Shown here one piece after another: positions 1 to 7,943 of a stretch of 27,288 nt of DNA (the first letter of the stretch is position 1; each line of letters begins with the position of its first letter). A program made the translations under genes and the position numbers. The stretch lies in IMG/VR virus record IMGVR_UViG_3300025914_000040, positions 1 to 27,288 of that record; one strand, given 5' to 3'. Below the pieces are notes generated by a model. That model saw only the letters and a list, made by a program, of their open reading frames with translations. It searched no databases and was not told the DNA's origin. The DNA comes from a virus.

Positions 1-768
1 AGCCCCTCTTTGGAGGGTCTCATTGGTTCGCGTGCGCGCGATGATAACGGGCGATTTGTTTCGGTGACGCCGACCGAGGAGAAGCCTGCGGAAGCTCCCA
101 AAGAGCCCGTCGTTGCTGCTCCAGAACCTGCGAAAGCACCTGAACCGGTTGTAACACCGCCAGTAGCCCCTGTGGCTCCTGTCGTAACACAACCCACGAC
201 TCCAGCAGAGAACGCTGAAGCCGCCGCCTACAAGAAGGCCATGCGCGAGGAGCGCGAGAAGCGACAGGCCGCAGAAGCGCGTCTGCGTGAGCTTCAGACA
301 CCCAAAGCACCCGTTGACCCTTGGGCCGATCTACCGGGCACCCTCTCCCAGCACCAGCAGCAGTTACGCGAAGAGATGTTCGTCGAGCGCTGCAATGTCA
401 CAGAAGAGATGGCCCGCGAGCGGCACAAGGACTTTGACGAGGTGCGCGAGGTGTTTCTGGAGGAAGCGCAGAAGAACCCTCAACTGTTTGCGCAGTTGAG
501 GCAAGAGCGCAACCCGGCTGAGTTTGCTTATCGCGAGGGACTTCGAGTCCGCGAGTTGAAGGATGTGAATGGCGATTTCACCGCCTACAAATCCAAGCTC
601 GAAAAGGACATCGAAGCCCGCGTCCGCGCAGAACTCGAGAGCAAGTACGGCAAGCCCGCACCTGCGGTGCCGACTTCGCTCAATTCCGACTCATCCCCGG
701 CGGTGGCCATGGAGGTCTACCAAGGCCCTCCACCGCTCAACAAGATTTTACGAAATGCTAGGAGCTAG
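1..768 (+). CDS. Scaffold-like head assembly protein, 5'-partial
   Basis: The reading frame is open to the first base of the window, so the true start is probably upstream; a TTG at 10 is the first possible start inside. The visible product begins with a 'RARDDNGRF' stretch, then a Pro/Ala/Val/Glu-rich disordered linker (about residues 20-70), then charged helical and likely coiled-coil sequence (about 70-230). Low-complexity linker plus helices, directly before a capsid gene, is typical of phage scaffolding or internal head-assembly proteins. The capsid gene starts 3 nt after the stop. The role is inferred mainly from position and composition; no catalytic motif is visible. Confidence 0.7.
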   Translation, partial: SPSLEGLIGSRARDDNGRFVSVTPTEEKPAEAPKEPVVAAPEPAKAPEPVVTPPVAPVAPVVTQPTTPAENAEAAAYKKAMREEREKRQAAEARLRELQTPKAPVDPWADLPGTLSQHQQQLREEMFVERCNVTEEMARERHKDFDEVREVFLEEAQKNPQLFAQLRQERNPAEFAYREGLRVRELKDVNGDFTAYKSKLEKDIEARVRAELESKYGKPAPAVPTSLNSDSSPAVAMEVYQGPPPLNKILRNARS

Positions 769-770
769 TC

Positions 771-1883
771 ATGGCTGATACGATTGTCCCCAGTAACCTA
801 CGGGTTAAACAGTGGGACGATAACTACTTCGTCGAGTACATCCGCGGGAACCGACTCGCGCGATACATGGGCACCGATGAGAACTCCATCGTCCAGGTGA
901 AGGAAGTTCTCACCAAGAAACCCGGCGACACCATCTACTTCGAATTGATCAACCGCCTTGCCGGCGCCGGCAAAAAGAACAACCAGACCCTGCAGGGGTT
1001 TGAGGAAGATCTGAGTCAGCGTTCCTGGCCACTCACCATCAATCTCTATCGCCATGGTGTCGTGGTGGCGGAGTACGAAGAGCAGGCCACCGCAGTCGAT
1101 CTGCGCAATGCAGGCAAGGCCGTTCTCATGAACTGGTCCTTGGAGCAGACTCGCGATCGATTCATCGCTGCTCTCGCGTCCAAGGATGCGATAGTCGCGG
1201 GCGCCGGCGGTAATACCTCTGCGTTCCAGACCACGAATGCCACTGCTCTGGGAACGTGGGTCACGGAGAACAAAGATCGCGTGCTCTTTGGCGCGGCCAA
1301 CTCCAACTGGTCAGCGACCTTTGCCACGGCATTAGGCAACGTCGATTCGACCAATGACAAGCTGACCGCCTCCGCTGTCTCAGTCATGAAGCGGCTGGCG
1401 AAGACTGCCTCTCCGAAGATCCGCCCGATCAAAGTCAACGGCGATGAGGAATGGTATGTGATGTTCGCAGGATCGGAGCCGTTCCGAGACCTCAAGCTCG
1501 ACACCAACATCGTGCAGTCAAGGCAGTACGCTTTGGAGCGCGGTACGGACAATCCACTGTTCACCGACGGCGATATCATCTGGGACGGCGTGATCGTTCG
1601 TGAGATTCCGGAGCTCAGCCAGAACAAATGGCTGGCTTTGGGCGCCTCCTCGATCGACGTCGGGGAAGTCTATCTGTGCGGTGCACAGGCACTCGGTTAT
1701 GGCCTTGCGCAGCGGTGGAATACCCGTACGCAAGAGATGGACTACAAGACCAAGAATGGCATTGCCATTCAGCAGATCTATGAAGTCGGCAAGATCCAGT
1801 TTGGCACTGGTGCGACCGACACCACGACCCCGAAGGACAACGGTGTTCTGACGGGATTCTTCAGCGCCGTCGGCGACGCCTGA
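771..1883 (+). CDS. Major capsid protein, N4-gp56/DUF4043 type
   Basis: The 370-aa product resembles the DUF4043 / N4-gp56 major capsid family: an N-terminal 'VEYIRGNRLARYMG' segment, then 'KPGDTIYFELINRLAG', then a 'LTINLYRHGVVVAEYEEQ' strand region, as in HK97-fold capsid proteins of this group. The length is in the usual range for the family. It would form the icosahedral shell after assembly on the preceding scaffold-like protein. ATG at 771 has a clear ribosome site (AGGAG, 6-nt spacer) overlapping the end of the upstream gene. The assignment rests on recognised family patterns, not on a search. Confidence 0.88.
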   Translation: MADTIVPSNLRVKQWDDNYFVEYIRGNRLARYMGTDENSIVQVKEVLTKKPGDTIYFELINRLAGAGKKNNQTLQGFEEDLSQRSWPLTINLYRHGVVVAEYEEQATAVDLRNAGKAVLMNWSLEQTRDRFIAALASKDAIVAGAGGNTSAFQTTNATALGTWVTENKDRVLFGAANSNWSATFATALGNVDSTNDKLTASAVSVMKRLAKTASPKIRPIKVNGDEEWYVMFAGSEPFRDLKLDTNIVQSRQYALERGTDNPLFTDGDIIWDGVIVREIPELSQNKWLALGASSIDVGEVYLCGAQALGYGLAQRWNTRTQEMDYKTKNGIAIQQIYEVGKIQFGTGATDTTTPKDNGVLTGFFSAVGDA

Positions 1884-1905
1884 TCCACCACCATAGGAGA
1901 CTGAC

Positions 1906-2316
1906 ATGACTGCATCTACTGTTGCGGTGGCGGCATCGGCTGCTCACCAGATCCCCAAGCCGTATGAAACCGGCGTCTGCATGAATCCCATGACGGTATC
2001 CGTCGCTACTACATCGTTGGACGATGTGGGCGACATCATCGAGTTGGGCTACCTACCGGCGAACTGTACGGTGTTCGGTGTTTTGATCCAGACGACCTCC
2101 TTGGCCGCATCTGCATTGGTTTACAAGATCCAGATCGCGGGTTCGGACTTTGTTACTTCCATCACGACCGGGTCCGGTGCGGGGGCAGCCTTCTGGTTTG
2201 CCACGGCACCCTTGGTCTTGACGGCGGTCAGCAAGGTCCAGTTGGTCATTACCACGGTGGCGACGACGCCCGCGGCAGGCACGCTGACCTGCACGCCGAT
2301 CTACTCGAACGGATGA
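1906..2316 (+). CDS. Hypothetical virion protein, possible head decoration
   Basis: The 136-aa product is rich in Ala, Thr, Val and Ser, with alternating hydrophobic residues that suggest an all-beta fold (for example 'VFGVLIQTTSLAASALVYK' near residues 55-75). No named family is recognised. It follows the capsid gene by 22 nt with a good ribosome site (AGGAG, 7-nt spacer before ATG 1906). A small beta-rich protein immediately after the capsid gene is often a decoration or head-stabilising protein, which is inference here. Its TGA stop overlaps the ATG of the next small gene. Confidence 0.6.
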   Translation: MTASTVAVAASAAHQIPKPYETGVCMNPMTVSVATTSLDDVGDIIELGYLPANCTVFGVLIQTTSLAASALVYKIQIAGSDFVTSITTGSGAGAAFWFATAPLVLTAVSKVQLVITTVATTPAAGTLTCTPIYSNG

Positions 2317-2630
2317 TACTCAAGCTGATTGGCGATGAGCCATGGTCTGGAAATTTCCCCGGCTATGGCTCCATCGCTGCGTGTGTGGGCTGGTGCAAGG
2401 ATGTACCAGCTCCCATTGCAAAGGTCCTACTGAACACCGGGAGATTTAGACGTGTCGATCAATCAGCCGACGATGCGGGATCGGATAGCCCGCAAACTGG
2501 GTGTGCTTCCGATCGGCAACAGTCTCTCACCGGAGGACTCGCGCCTGATCAGCGACCATATGCTGGTGGTCCAGGCCAAACTGGAGGATCTGGATCTCGC
2601 GCAGATCGACGTCACGGACGGAATCGATGA
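2313..2630 (+). CDS. Small hypothetical protein, overlapping the next gene
   Basis: ATG 2313 overlaps the previous stop as ATGA, which supports translational coupling. The first 46 codons look protein-like ('LIGDEPWSGNFPGYGSIAA', then a 'VPAPIAKVLLNTGRF' helix), similar in style to small phage neck-region proteins. The last ~60 codons overlap the gene at 2452 in another frame and are low-complexity (Gly/Gln/Arg/Ser), so they look like a shadow. Either the gene really carries a long 3' overlap, or its real end has been lost by frame change. The function is unknown. Confidence 0.45.
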   Translation: MILKLIGDEPWSGNFPGYGSIAACVGWCKDVPAPIAKVLLNTGRFRRVDQSADDAGSDSPQTGCASDRQQSLTGGLAPDQRPYAGGPGQTGGSGSRADRRHGRNR

Positions 2631-2826
2631 TGCCATTGCCGACATCATCGTGGCGATGGTCGCTTCCACGTTGGTGGACGAATTCCAGCTGGAGGAACCT
2701 CGGCGCTCCAAGATCGCAGGAGAGGGCGCTATAGGGCTTCCAGTCGCATCTCCGGCAGAGAGACAGCTCCGCAAGATTCTCGCCCCTACGCGTGTCTCAC
2801 GGCCGGTCAAGGTTGATTTCTTCTAA
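2452..2826 (+). CDS. Putative head-tail adaptor (gp4-like position)
   Basis: The 124-aa, mostly helical protein begins at GTG 2452, which has a GGGAG ribosome site 8-9 nt upstream. It holds an acidic helix region ('QAKLEDLDLAQIDVTDGIDD', residues ~45-64) followed by a hydrophobic helix, and a basic C-terminal stretch. It lies directly before a P22 gp10-like gene, where P22 carries gp4, the first adaptor that binds the portal. No sequence identity with gp4 can be claimed by eye; the role is inferred from size, helical character and position. The stop overlaps the next ATG (TAATG). Confidence 0.55.
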   Translation: MSINQPTMRDRIARKLGVLPIGNSLSPEDSRLISDHMLVVQAKLEDLDLAQIDVTDGIDDAIADIIVAMVASTLVDEFQLEEPRRSKIAGEGAIGLPVASPAERQLRKILAPTRVSRPVKVDFF

Positions 2827-4184
2827 TGCCACCGCTAGTTTTCGGCACACAATCCTATCAGCATGAGAGCCTGCCGCTGTCCGCTCAACGGATGGTGAAC
2901 TGCTACCTCGAGCCAGGCCCCCCGGCGGCCAAAACTCCTGCGGCGGTCGTGTGTGCATTTGGCATCGAGGATTATCTGACGGTCGGATCCGGCCCGTTGA
3001 GAGCCGGAATCCGGGTCAACAAGATTGTATACGTCGTGTCAGGGACGAACCTGTACCAGATTGTGGAGGATGTTCCGACCTTATGCGGGTCTATCCCAGG
3101 CAATGGACCCGTCTTCATGGAGAGTGATGGCACTCACCTGCTCATTGCGGTTGGAGGGCCGACCTACATCTGGAATGGGGTCACACTGACCCAAATCACC
3201 GATCCGAACTTCCCTGGATATGTCTGGATGACATATTTGGACGGATACTTCATCGGTGGCGTAGGAGATGGAAAATTCTACATCAACCATACCGCGTTTG
3301 ATCCCACCGCATGGAATGCACTGGACTTCGCATCCACGGAATCCGGACCCGATGACATCCTGGGTGCAATTGTTGATCACCGCGAAGTGTTCTTCGGCGG
3401 CCGGCAGAAGTTCGAAGTCTGGTACAACTCGGGGTCAGCGGATTTTCCGCTGACTCGGACCGCTTCGGGCTACATGGAGATCGGACTGGCTTCCAAATAT
3501 GGCCTGGTGAAGTCGGACAACTCCGTATTTTTCCCTGCCTCAGACGGCACGTTTCGGCGCGTGAATGGATACACCCCGGCCCGAATTTCAACCACTGCCA
3601 TCGAACAGGCGATCGCCAAGATGGCCAATCAGGAATGCATCGGCCATTCCTGGATAGAGAATGGCCATTCGATGGTGGGATGGACCTATGACGAACGTAC
3701 ATTCATCTACGACATTTCGACGCAGCTCTGGCACGAACGCGAAAGCTATGGCATGGATAACTGGCGCGCAGCCTTTGTCCTGCGCGGACCGAATATGACC
3801 TATGTGGGGGATGCTCATTCGAACCGACTGGGCATACTCGACTCCAACACCTTCATGGAGTGGGACTCGCAATTGGTCTCCTCGGCAGTCTCACCCTCGA
3901 CACCCAACGTCCCCCACGCCTCGCTCGAGCTCGAATACGAGACGGGCGTGGGGACGCTCGACGGCCAGGGAGTTAATCCCAAAGTCATGCTCCAGTACTC
4001 GGAGGACGGCGGGAGAACCTGGTCGAACGAAATTTGGTTGCCCCTGGGTCAGAGGGGCGATTTCAAGCGCAAGGCGCTCTGCAACCGGCTGGGGAAGCCG
4101 CGGTTGGGTAATCGCGTGTATCGCGAATCTGTGTCAGATCCGGTTCGTCGCACTCTAATTCAAGCACTGCTGAACGGTCCCTAA
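2826..4184 (+). CDS. Packaged-DNA stabilisation protein, P22 gp10-like
   Basis: The 452-aa product matches the P22 gp10 / Phage_stabilise family in length (P22 gp10 is about 470 aa) and in motifs: an N-terminal 'ERMVNCYLE'-type segment (here 'QRMVNCYLEPGP', about residues 20-31), repeated beta-propeller-like strands with YVVSGTNLY and 'FIGGVGDGKFYIN', and 'EVFFGGRQKFEVWYNSG'. These proteins form the tail hub that plugs the portal channel after packaging. The gene is coupled to both neighbours by TAATG overlaps. Confidence 0.85.
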   Translation: MPPLVFGTQSYQHESLPLSAQRMVNCYLEPGPPAAKTPAAVVCAFGIEDYLTVGSGPLRAGIRVNKIVYVVSGTNLYQIVEDVPTLCGSIPGNGPVFMESDGTHLLIAVGGPTYIWNGVTLTQITDPNFPGYVWMTYLDGYFIGGVGDGKFYINHTAFDPTAWNALDFASTESGPDDILGAIVDHREVFFGGRQKFEVWYNSGSADFPLTRTASGYMEIGLASKYGLVKSDNSVFFPASDGTFRRVNGYTPARISTTAIEQAIAKMANQECIGHSWIENGHSMVGWTYDERTFIYDISTQLWHERESYGMDNWRAAFVLRGPNMTYVGDAHSNRLGILDSNTFMEWDSQLVSSAVSPSTPNVPHASLELEYETGVGTLDGQGVNPKVMLQYSEDGGRTWSNEIWLPLGQRGDFKRKALCNRLGKPRLGNRVYRESVSDPVRRTLIQALLNGP

Positions 4185-4813
4185 TGCCGCTACGTCCGCC
4201 GAGCCCGCCGCCGACTGACCAACGCTCGTGGGATCAATGGGCCCGCCAAGTGGCGGTGGTTCCCGATGACGGATCGGTCAATACGCTCACGGTCGCAGAT
4301 AAAGCGATCACCAACGTAAAGCTGAGAGACAGTTCGCCGGCCAGTGTCATTGGTCGCGTGGCTTCGACCTCAGGTCCTCCGGCTGACATTATATCGTCCG
4401 CCGACGGCTTCTTGGTCAATAGAGGAGGGACGCTGGGATTTGGCGTCATTGGGGATTCCGACATCCCAGGATCCATAACCCGGGACTCGGAGCTGACCGC
4501 AACGATAACCGCTCTGCAAGCGGCGACGGATCCTTTCACTCAGTACATCCTGAAATCGACCGTACTGAATGCGTCAGTGACCTACGATCCCCCGAGCCTG
4601 GGCGATGGCGCTGGCACGACGACGACAGTCACTGTTACGGGGGCGGCGCTCGGTGACTTTGCGCTCGCCTCGTTCTCTTTGGATCTTCAGGGTATGACAC
4701 TCACGGCCTATGTCTCTGCAGTCAACACGGTGAGCGTGCGAGTGCAGAACGAATCCGGTGGCACGTTGGATTTAGCCTCAGGAACCCTTCGGGTGAGGGT
4801 CTGGAAGCAGTGA
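4184..4813 (+). CDS. Tail protein in the needle/fibre position
   Basis: The 209-aa protein has a Pro-rich N-terminus, a segment of the kind found in many phage tail fibres ('ADKAITNVKLRDSSPASVIG' followed by GRVASTSGPPADI and a 'GTLGFG' turn), and a C-terminal beta-rich domain (about residues 125-209) ending in a 'LRVRVWKQ' strand. P22 carries its tail needle gene gp26 at this place, between gp10 and gp7. This protein could plug the tail, but it lacks the long heptad coiled coil of gp26, so a short fibre or knob is equally possible. Start by TAATG overlap. Confidence 0.6.
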   Translation: MPLRPPSPPPTDQRSWDQWARQVAVVPDDGSVNTLTVADKAITNVKLRDSSPASVIGRVASTSGPPADIISSADGFLVNRGGTLGFGVIGDSDIPGSITRDSELTATITALQAATDPFTQYILKSTVLNASVTYDPPSLGDGAGTTTTVTVTGAALGDFALASFSLDLQGMTLTAYVSAVNTVSVRVQNESGGTLDLASGTLRVRVWKQ

Positions 4814-5391
4814 AAAACTTCCTGAAGCTGAGTGAGAACGTCAACGTCACATCGCTGCTGCTACAAATTCAGCGTCAGCCTGACCTTTGGAAAGCAGACA
4901 CGTATCTTCGCGACTATCCACAGGGCCCGTTTGAGGATGTTGAGACGATCTTTCTGCGCTTTCCGCCGTCTTCTGTTACTGAACTGGAGCGCTCGCAAAA
5001 GGATCAGCATGAATGCGAGAACATGGACGGTATTCTGCATCTTCCCGCCTCGCGGTATCTCATATTTGCATTGATGGCGATGGTGGAGGGTGAGCGGTTA
5101 GGGCGGGTGATGGTCAATAAGATTAGGCCTGGCGGCCGCATATTCCCTCATGCGGATACGCCGGCCCACGCGACCTACTGGGATCGGTTCCACTACGTAC
5201 TGCAAGCGCTCCCGGGCTGCAATTTCCGCTGCGGCACTGAGATAGTGAACATGCGCACCGGAGAGTTGTGGTGGTTCGACAACTCGGAGGAGCACGAAGT
5301 TGTCAACAATAGCGCGGATGACAGAATTCACCTGATTGTGGACATTCGAACCTCATACTTCGATGTCCGCGGAGTGTTGCCGACCACATGA
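4810..5391 (+). CDS. Aspartyl/asparaginyl beta-hydroxylase-like 2OG-Fe(II) oxygenase
   Basis: The 193-aa product carries the Asp/Asn beta-hydroxylase core. H114-x-D116 ('IFPHADTP') and H162 ('EEHEVVN') are the expected iron ligands, and R172 in 'DRIHLIVDIR' is the expected 2-oxoglutarate-binding arginine. W155-F156-D157-N158 precedes the distal His, as in the family. The enzyme would hydroxylate a protein side chain using O2 and 2-oxoglutarate. It starts at GTG 4810, overlapping the previous gene by 4 nt, and overlaps the GNAT gene by 4 nt, so it is made with the late virion proteins. The substrate is unknown; a virion or host protein are both possible. Confidence 0.82.
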   Translation: MKNFLKLSENVNVTSLLLQIQRQPDLWKADTYLRDYPQGPFEDVETIFLRFPPSSVTELERSQKDQHECENMDGILHLPASRYLIFALMAMVEGERLGRVMVNKIRPGGRIFPHADTPAHATYWDRFHYVLQALPGCNFRCGTEIVNMRTGELWWFDNSEEHEVVNNSADDRIHLIVDIRTSYFDVRGVLPTT

Positions 5392-5846
5392 TGACATTCG
5401 CGGTGGAGTCACTTACTGAAAATCTCGAATTCCTGAAGCCGATGTTTCCGTTTCACTGGAAGGAACTGGCGCTCAATCAGGGCGAGGTGCCACTGGATCC
5501 GCAATACGACATCTATCTGACACGTGACGCTCGCGGGGAAGTGATGTTCGTGGCTGGTCGAGAAGCCGGCGAGATAATGGCCTATTTTGTGGGTTTCGTG
5601 GCTCCAGGTCTGCATTACAAGACCTGTCTGACGCTCACCATGGATATCTTTTGGGTGAAACCGGAGTATCGCGGCAAGAGTGCAGGCATCCGATTGTTCA
5701 AAACGGTTGAAGCAGAAGCGCGGCGTCGAGGTGTACAGCGCATGTTTATGGGCTCGAAGCTACACAAGGATGCGGGTTGGTTGTTCGAAAAACTCGACTA
5801 CAAGCCTGTAGAGACCTACTACAGCAAGTTTCTGGGAGAATCGTAA
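5388..5846 (+). CDS. GNAT-family N-acetyltransferase
   Basis: The 152-aa protein has the GNAT fold signature: strands around residues 51-72, 'LTMDIFWVKPEYRGKSAG' (about 83-100) with the RGxxAG acetyl-CoA pyrophosphate loop at 95-100, helix 'IRLFKTVEAEARRRG' after it, and a C-terminal 'DAGWLFEKLDYKPVETYYSK' strand-helix with tyrosines typical of acyl acceptor geometry. GNAT genes of this type occur in late regions of several phages. It overlaps the beta-hydroxylase gene by 4 nt and abuts the gp7-like gene, so the two enzymes form a pair inside the virion operon. The acetylated target is not visible. Confidence 0.8.
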   Translation: MMTFAVESLTENLEFLKPMFPFHWKELALNQGEVPLDPQYDIYLTRDARGEVMFVAGREAGEIMAYFVGFVAPGLHYKTCLTLTMDIFWVKPEYRGKSAGIRLFKTVEAEARRRGVQRMFMGSKLHKDAGWLFEKLDYKPVETYYSKFLGES

Positions 5847-6518
5847 ATGGTTGCTGCTGCCGTCATTGGAGCTGCCGTCGTCGGCGCCGCGGCTACATCG
5901 GTCGCATCGAGTAAGTCCGCCGGCGCTGTCGGAAAAGCTTCTCAAAATTCAGTCCAGGAGCAGCAACGAGAATATGATCAGGCGCGCGCGGATAACACAC
6001 CCTTTCGCACGACCGGAATCAGCGCACTCGATCAGGTTGCTAAGTTATACGGCCTGGATACCACAGATGCGAATGGAAACGTAGTTAAGGGCACAGGTAA
6101 AGCGGATTTCTCCTCATTCTCAACCTCGCCTGATTTTCAGTTCAACCTGCAGCAAGGTCAGGATGCGATCAATCGTTCCGCTGCGGCCAAAGGAGGTCTG
6201 CTTTCAGGTGCAGCCGTCAAAGCAGGCCAAACATACGCTTCGGGCCTGGCCTCCAATCAATTCAATTCCTACGTCGGGCATCTCGAAGGTTTGGCCGGCG
6301 CAGGCCAGGCTGCGACCAATGCGACAACCGCCGCTGGCACTAACATGGCGAATCAGAACAGCGCCGCCATCATGGGAGCCGGGAACGCACGAGCTTCTGC
6401 GTATAACGAAAACGGCCAGACGATCGCGAATACCACAAACGGTCTCGCCAGCAACTATCTGATGTATCGCTATCTGAACCCCGGCACTTCGACTACCCAA
6501 GCTCCCCTGGGACCTTAA
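5847..6518 (+). CDS. DNA ejection protein, P22 gp7-like
   Basis: The 223-aa product matches P22 gp7-type DNA transfer proteins in length (P22 gp7 is about 229 aa) and layout: an Ala/Gly/Val hydrophobic N-terminus (residues 1-20), a charged Gln-rich helix, then the characteristic 'FQFNLQQGQDAINRSAAA' segment, 'KGGLLSGAAVKAG' and 'ASNQFNSYVGHLEGLAG'. Such proteins leave the virion with the DNA and help form the channel across the cell envelope. It begins immediately after the GNAT stop and is followed 4 nt later by the second ejection gene. Confidence 0.82.
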   Translation: MVAAAVIGAAVVGAAATSVASSKSAGAVGKASQNSVQEQQREYDQARADNTPFRTTGISALDQVAKLYGLDTTDANGNVVKGTGKADFSSFSTSPDFQFNLQQGQDAINRSAAAKGGLLSGAAVKAGQTYASGLASNQFNSYVGHLEGLAGAGQAATNATTAAGTNMANQNSAAIMGAGNARASAYNENGQTIANTTNGLASNYLMYRYLNPGTSTTQAPLGP

Positions 6519-6521
6519 TTC

Positions 6522-7943
6522 ATGGCTGTATACACTCCGATCAGTCTGGGCGATATCTACCAGCAAGCCAATGCCATCAAAGGTCAGCAACAGCGCCAGC
6601 AGTTGGGTGACTTGCAGATCCAAGAAGCCCAGAAGCAACGCGCTGATCAGGAGGGTATCGATTCCGCACTGACTTCAAATCCGAACGCCAGTCTGGCTGA
6701 TCTGGTCAAAGCCGGCGGTGGAATGGCGGGCGTCGAAGCAGGAACCAAGGTTAATAGTGCGCGCGCTTCTGATCTGCTACAGCAGAATCGCCAGATCTAT
6801 GTTGCCGCTTCTCAGGTGGCGTCTGCCGACGATCCGGTCGCAGCGGCTAAGCAGGTTGCGCCCAACTTCATAGCTGATTATGAGAAAACACATGGGCCGG
6901 GATCGTTCTCTCAGTTGGCCCCTGATCAGGTGAAGCAGTTGGCCGCTGGTTTGCAACAGCACGCGCTCTTGGGTCTGGTGGATCCCGACAAGCAGTTCAC
7001 TGCCCAGCAGCAGATGATTCAGGACCATTACAAGCAGCAAGGCCCAGGAGGCGAATTGCAGCGCAAGCAGATGGAAATCGATGCGGCAAATGCTCGCGCT
7101 GCTGCAGAACGAGCACAGCAAGCCAGGGGACAGAACATTACGATGCGAGGCCAAGACCTCGAGGCCGCGCGTGCAGGGATACCTGCAGGATACGAGCGTG
7201 ATCCGACCAATCCCGGCGCACTACGACCGATCATCGGAGGCCCGCACGATCCTAACGCAACCTCTGCTGGCATGGATTCACGTTCCAGTGTGATGTTCAA
7301 TCGTGTGGCGGCATCCGCAAACGAGGCGGTGACAGCACTCAAGAACATTGCTGAGTTGCCAGTGACTACGAGTACGGGCTGGTTTGGCGGCGCCTCTCCC
7401 TCAACGACGCTCATGGGCTCCGTCAAGAGCGTATTGGGACAGAAGGTCACGAGTCAGGAAGCTCAGGATTACAAAACCATGATCGCGGGTGTGTCGCGAT
7501 CGCTATCCACGATTGAGACGGCGGGCCTGGCGCCGAACGGCTCGATTACGCACTCCATGGACAGCATCACGCTCAACGAGGGTGATTCACAGCTCACGAA
7601 GCTTCGAAAGCTGGCCGAGACGCGACAGATCATCGAGAAGGGCATCGAGCCGAATCTATCAAACCCAAAATTGGCACCCGCGCAACGAGACCTCATCAAC
7701 AAGATCGTTTCCGACGTGCAGCAGGCCATTCCCTTCACGCAACACGACATTACGAAGTTGCAGCAGTCCAAGAACCCCAACGCCACGTTGATGGATTTTG
7801 CGAAGCAAACTGGATTGCCGACGAATAGTCAGGCATCTTCTGCCGCTTCGCCCGTGAAGATTACCGGCGATGATGACTTCGCGAAGCTTCCGAGTGGCGC
7901 TCACTTCATCGGCCCAGACGGTCAACTGAGGCAGAAGCCCTAA
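6522..7943 (+). CDS. Ejection (internal virion) protein, gp20 position
   Basis: The 473-aa protein is close to P22 gp20 (about 471 aa) in length and lies in the same place, after gp7. The N-terminal third is Gln/Ala-rich and helical ('KGQQQRQQLGDLQIQEAQKQ'), with more Ala/Gln/Arg helix around 185-215; the centre carries 'TGWFGGASPSTTLMG' and 'TIETAGLAPNGSITHSMD'; the C-terminus ends with a short 'GAHFIGPDGQLRQKP' strand motif seen in many phage proteins of this kind. It is assigned to DNA ejection by context; direct similarity to gp20 was not computed. It overlaps the next gene by 1 nt (TAATG). Confidence 0.7.
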   Translation: MAVYTPISLGDIYQQANAIKGQQQRQQLGDLQIQEAQKQRADQEGIDSALTSNPNASLADLVKAGGGMAGVEAGTKVNSARASDLLQQNRQIYVAASQVASADDPVAAAKQVAPNFIADYEKTHGPGSFSQLAPDQVKQLAAGLQQHALLGLVDPDKQFTAQQQMIQDHYKQQGPGGELQRKQMEIDAANARAAAERAQQARGQNITMRGQDLEAARAGIPAGYERDPTNPGALRPIIGGPHDPNATSAGMDSRSSVMFNRVAASANEAVTALKNIAELPVTTSTGWFGGASPSTTLMGSVKSVLGQKVTSQEAQDYKTMIAGVSRSLSTIETAGLAPNGSITHSMDSITLNEGDSQLTKLRKLAETRQIIEKGIEPNLSNPKLAPAQRDLINKIVSDVQQAIPFTQHDITKLQQSKNPNATLMDFAKQTGLPTNSQASSAASPVKITGDDDFAKLPSGAHFIGPDGQLRQKP

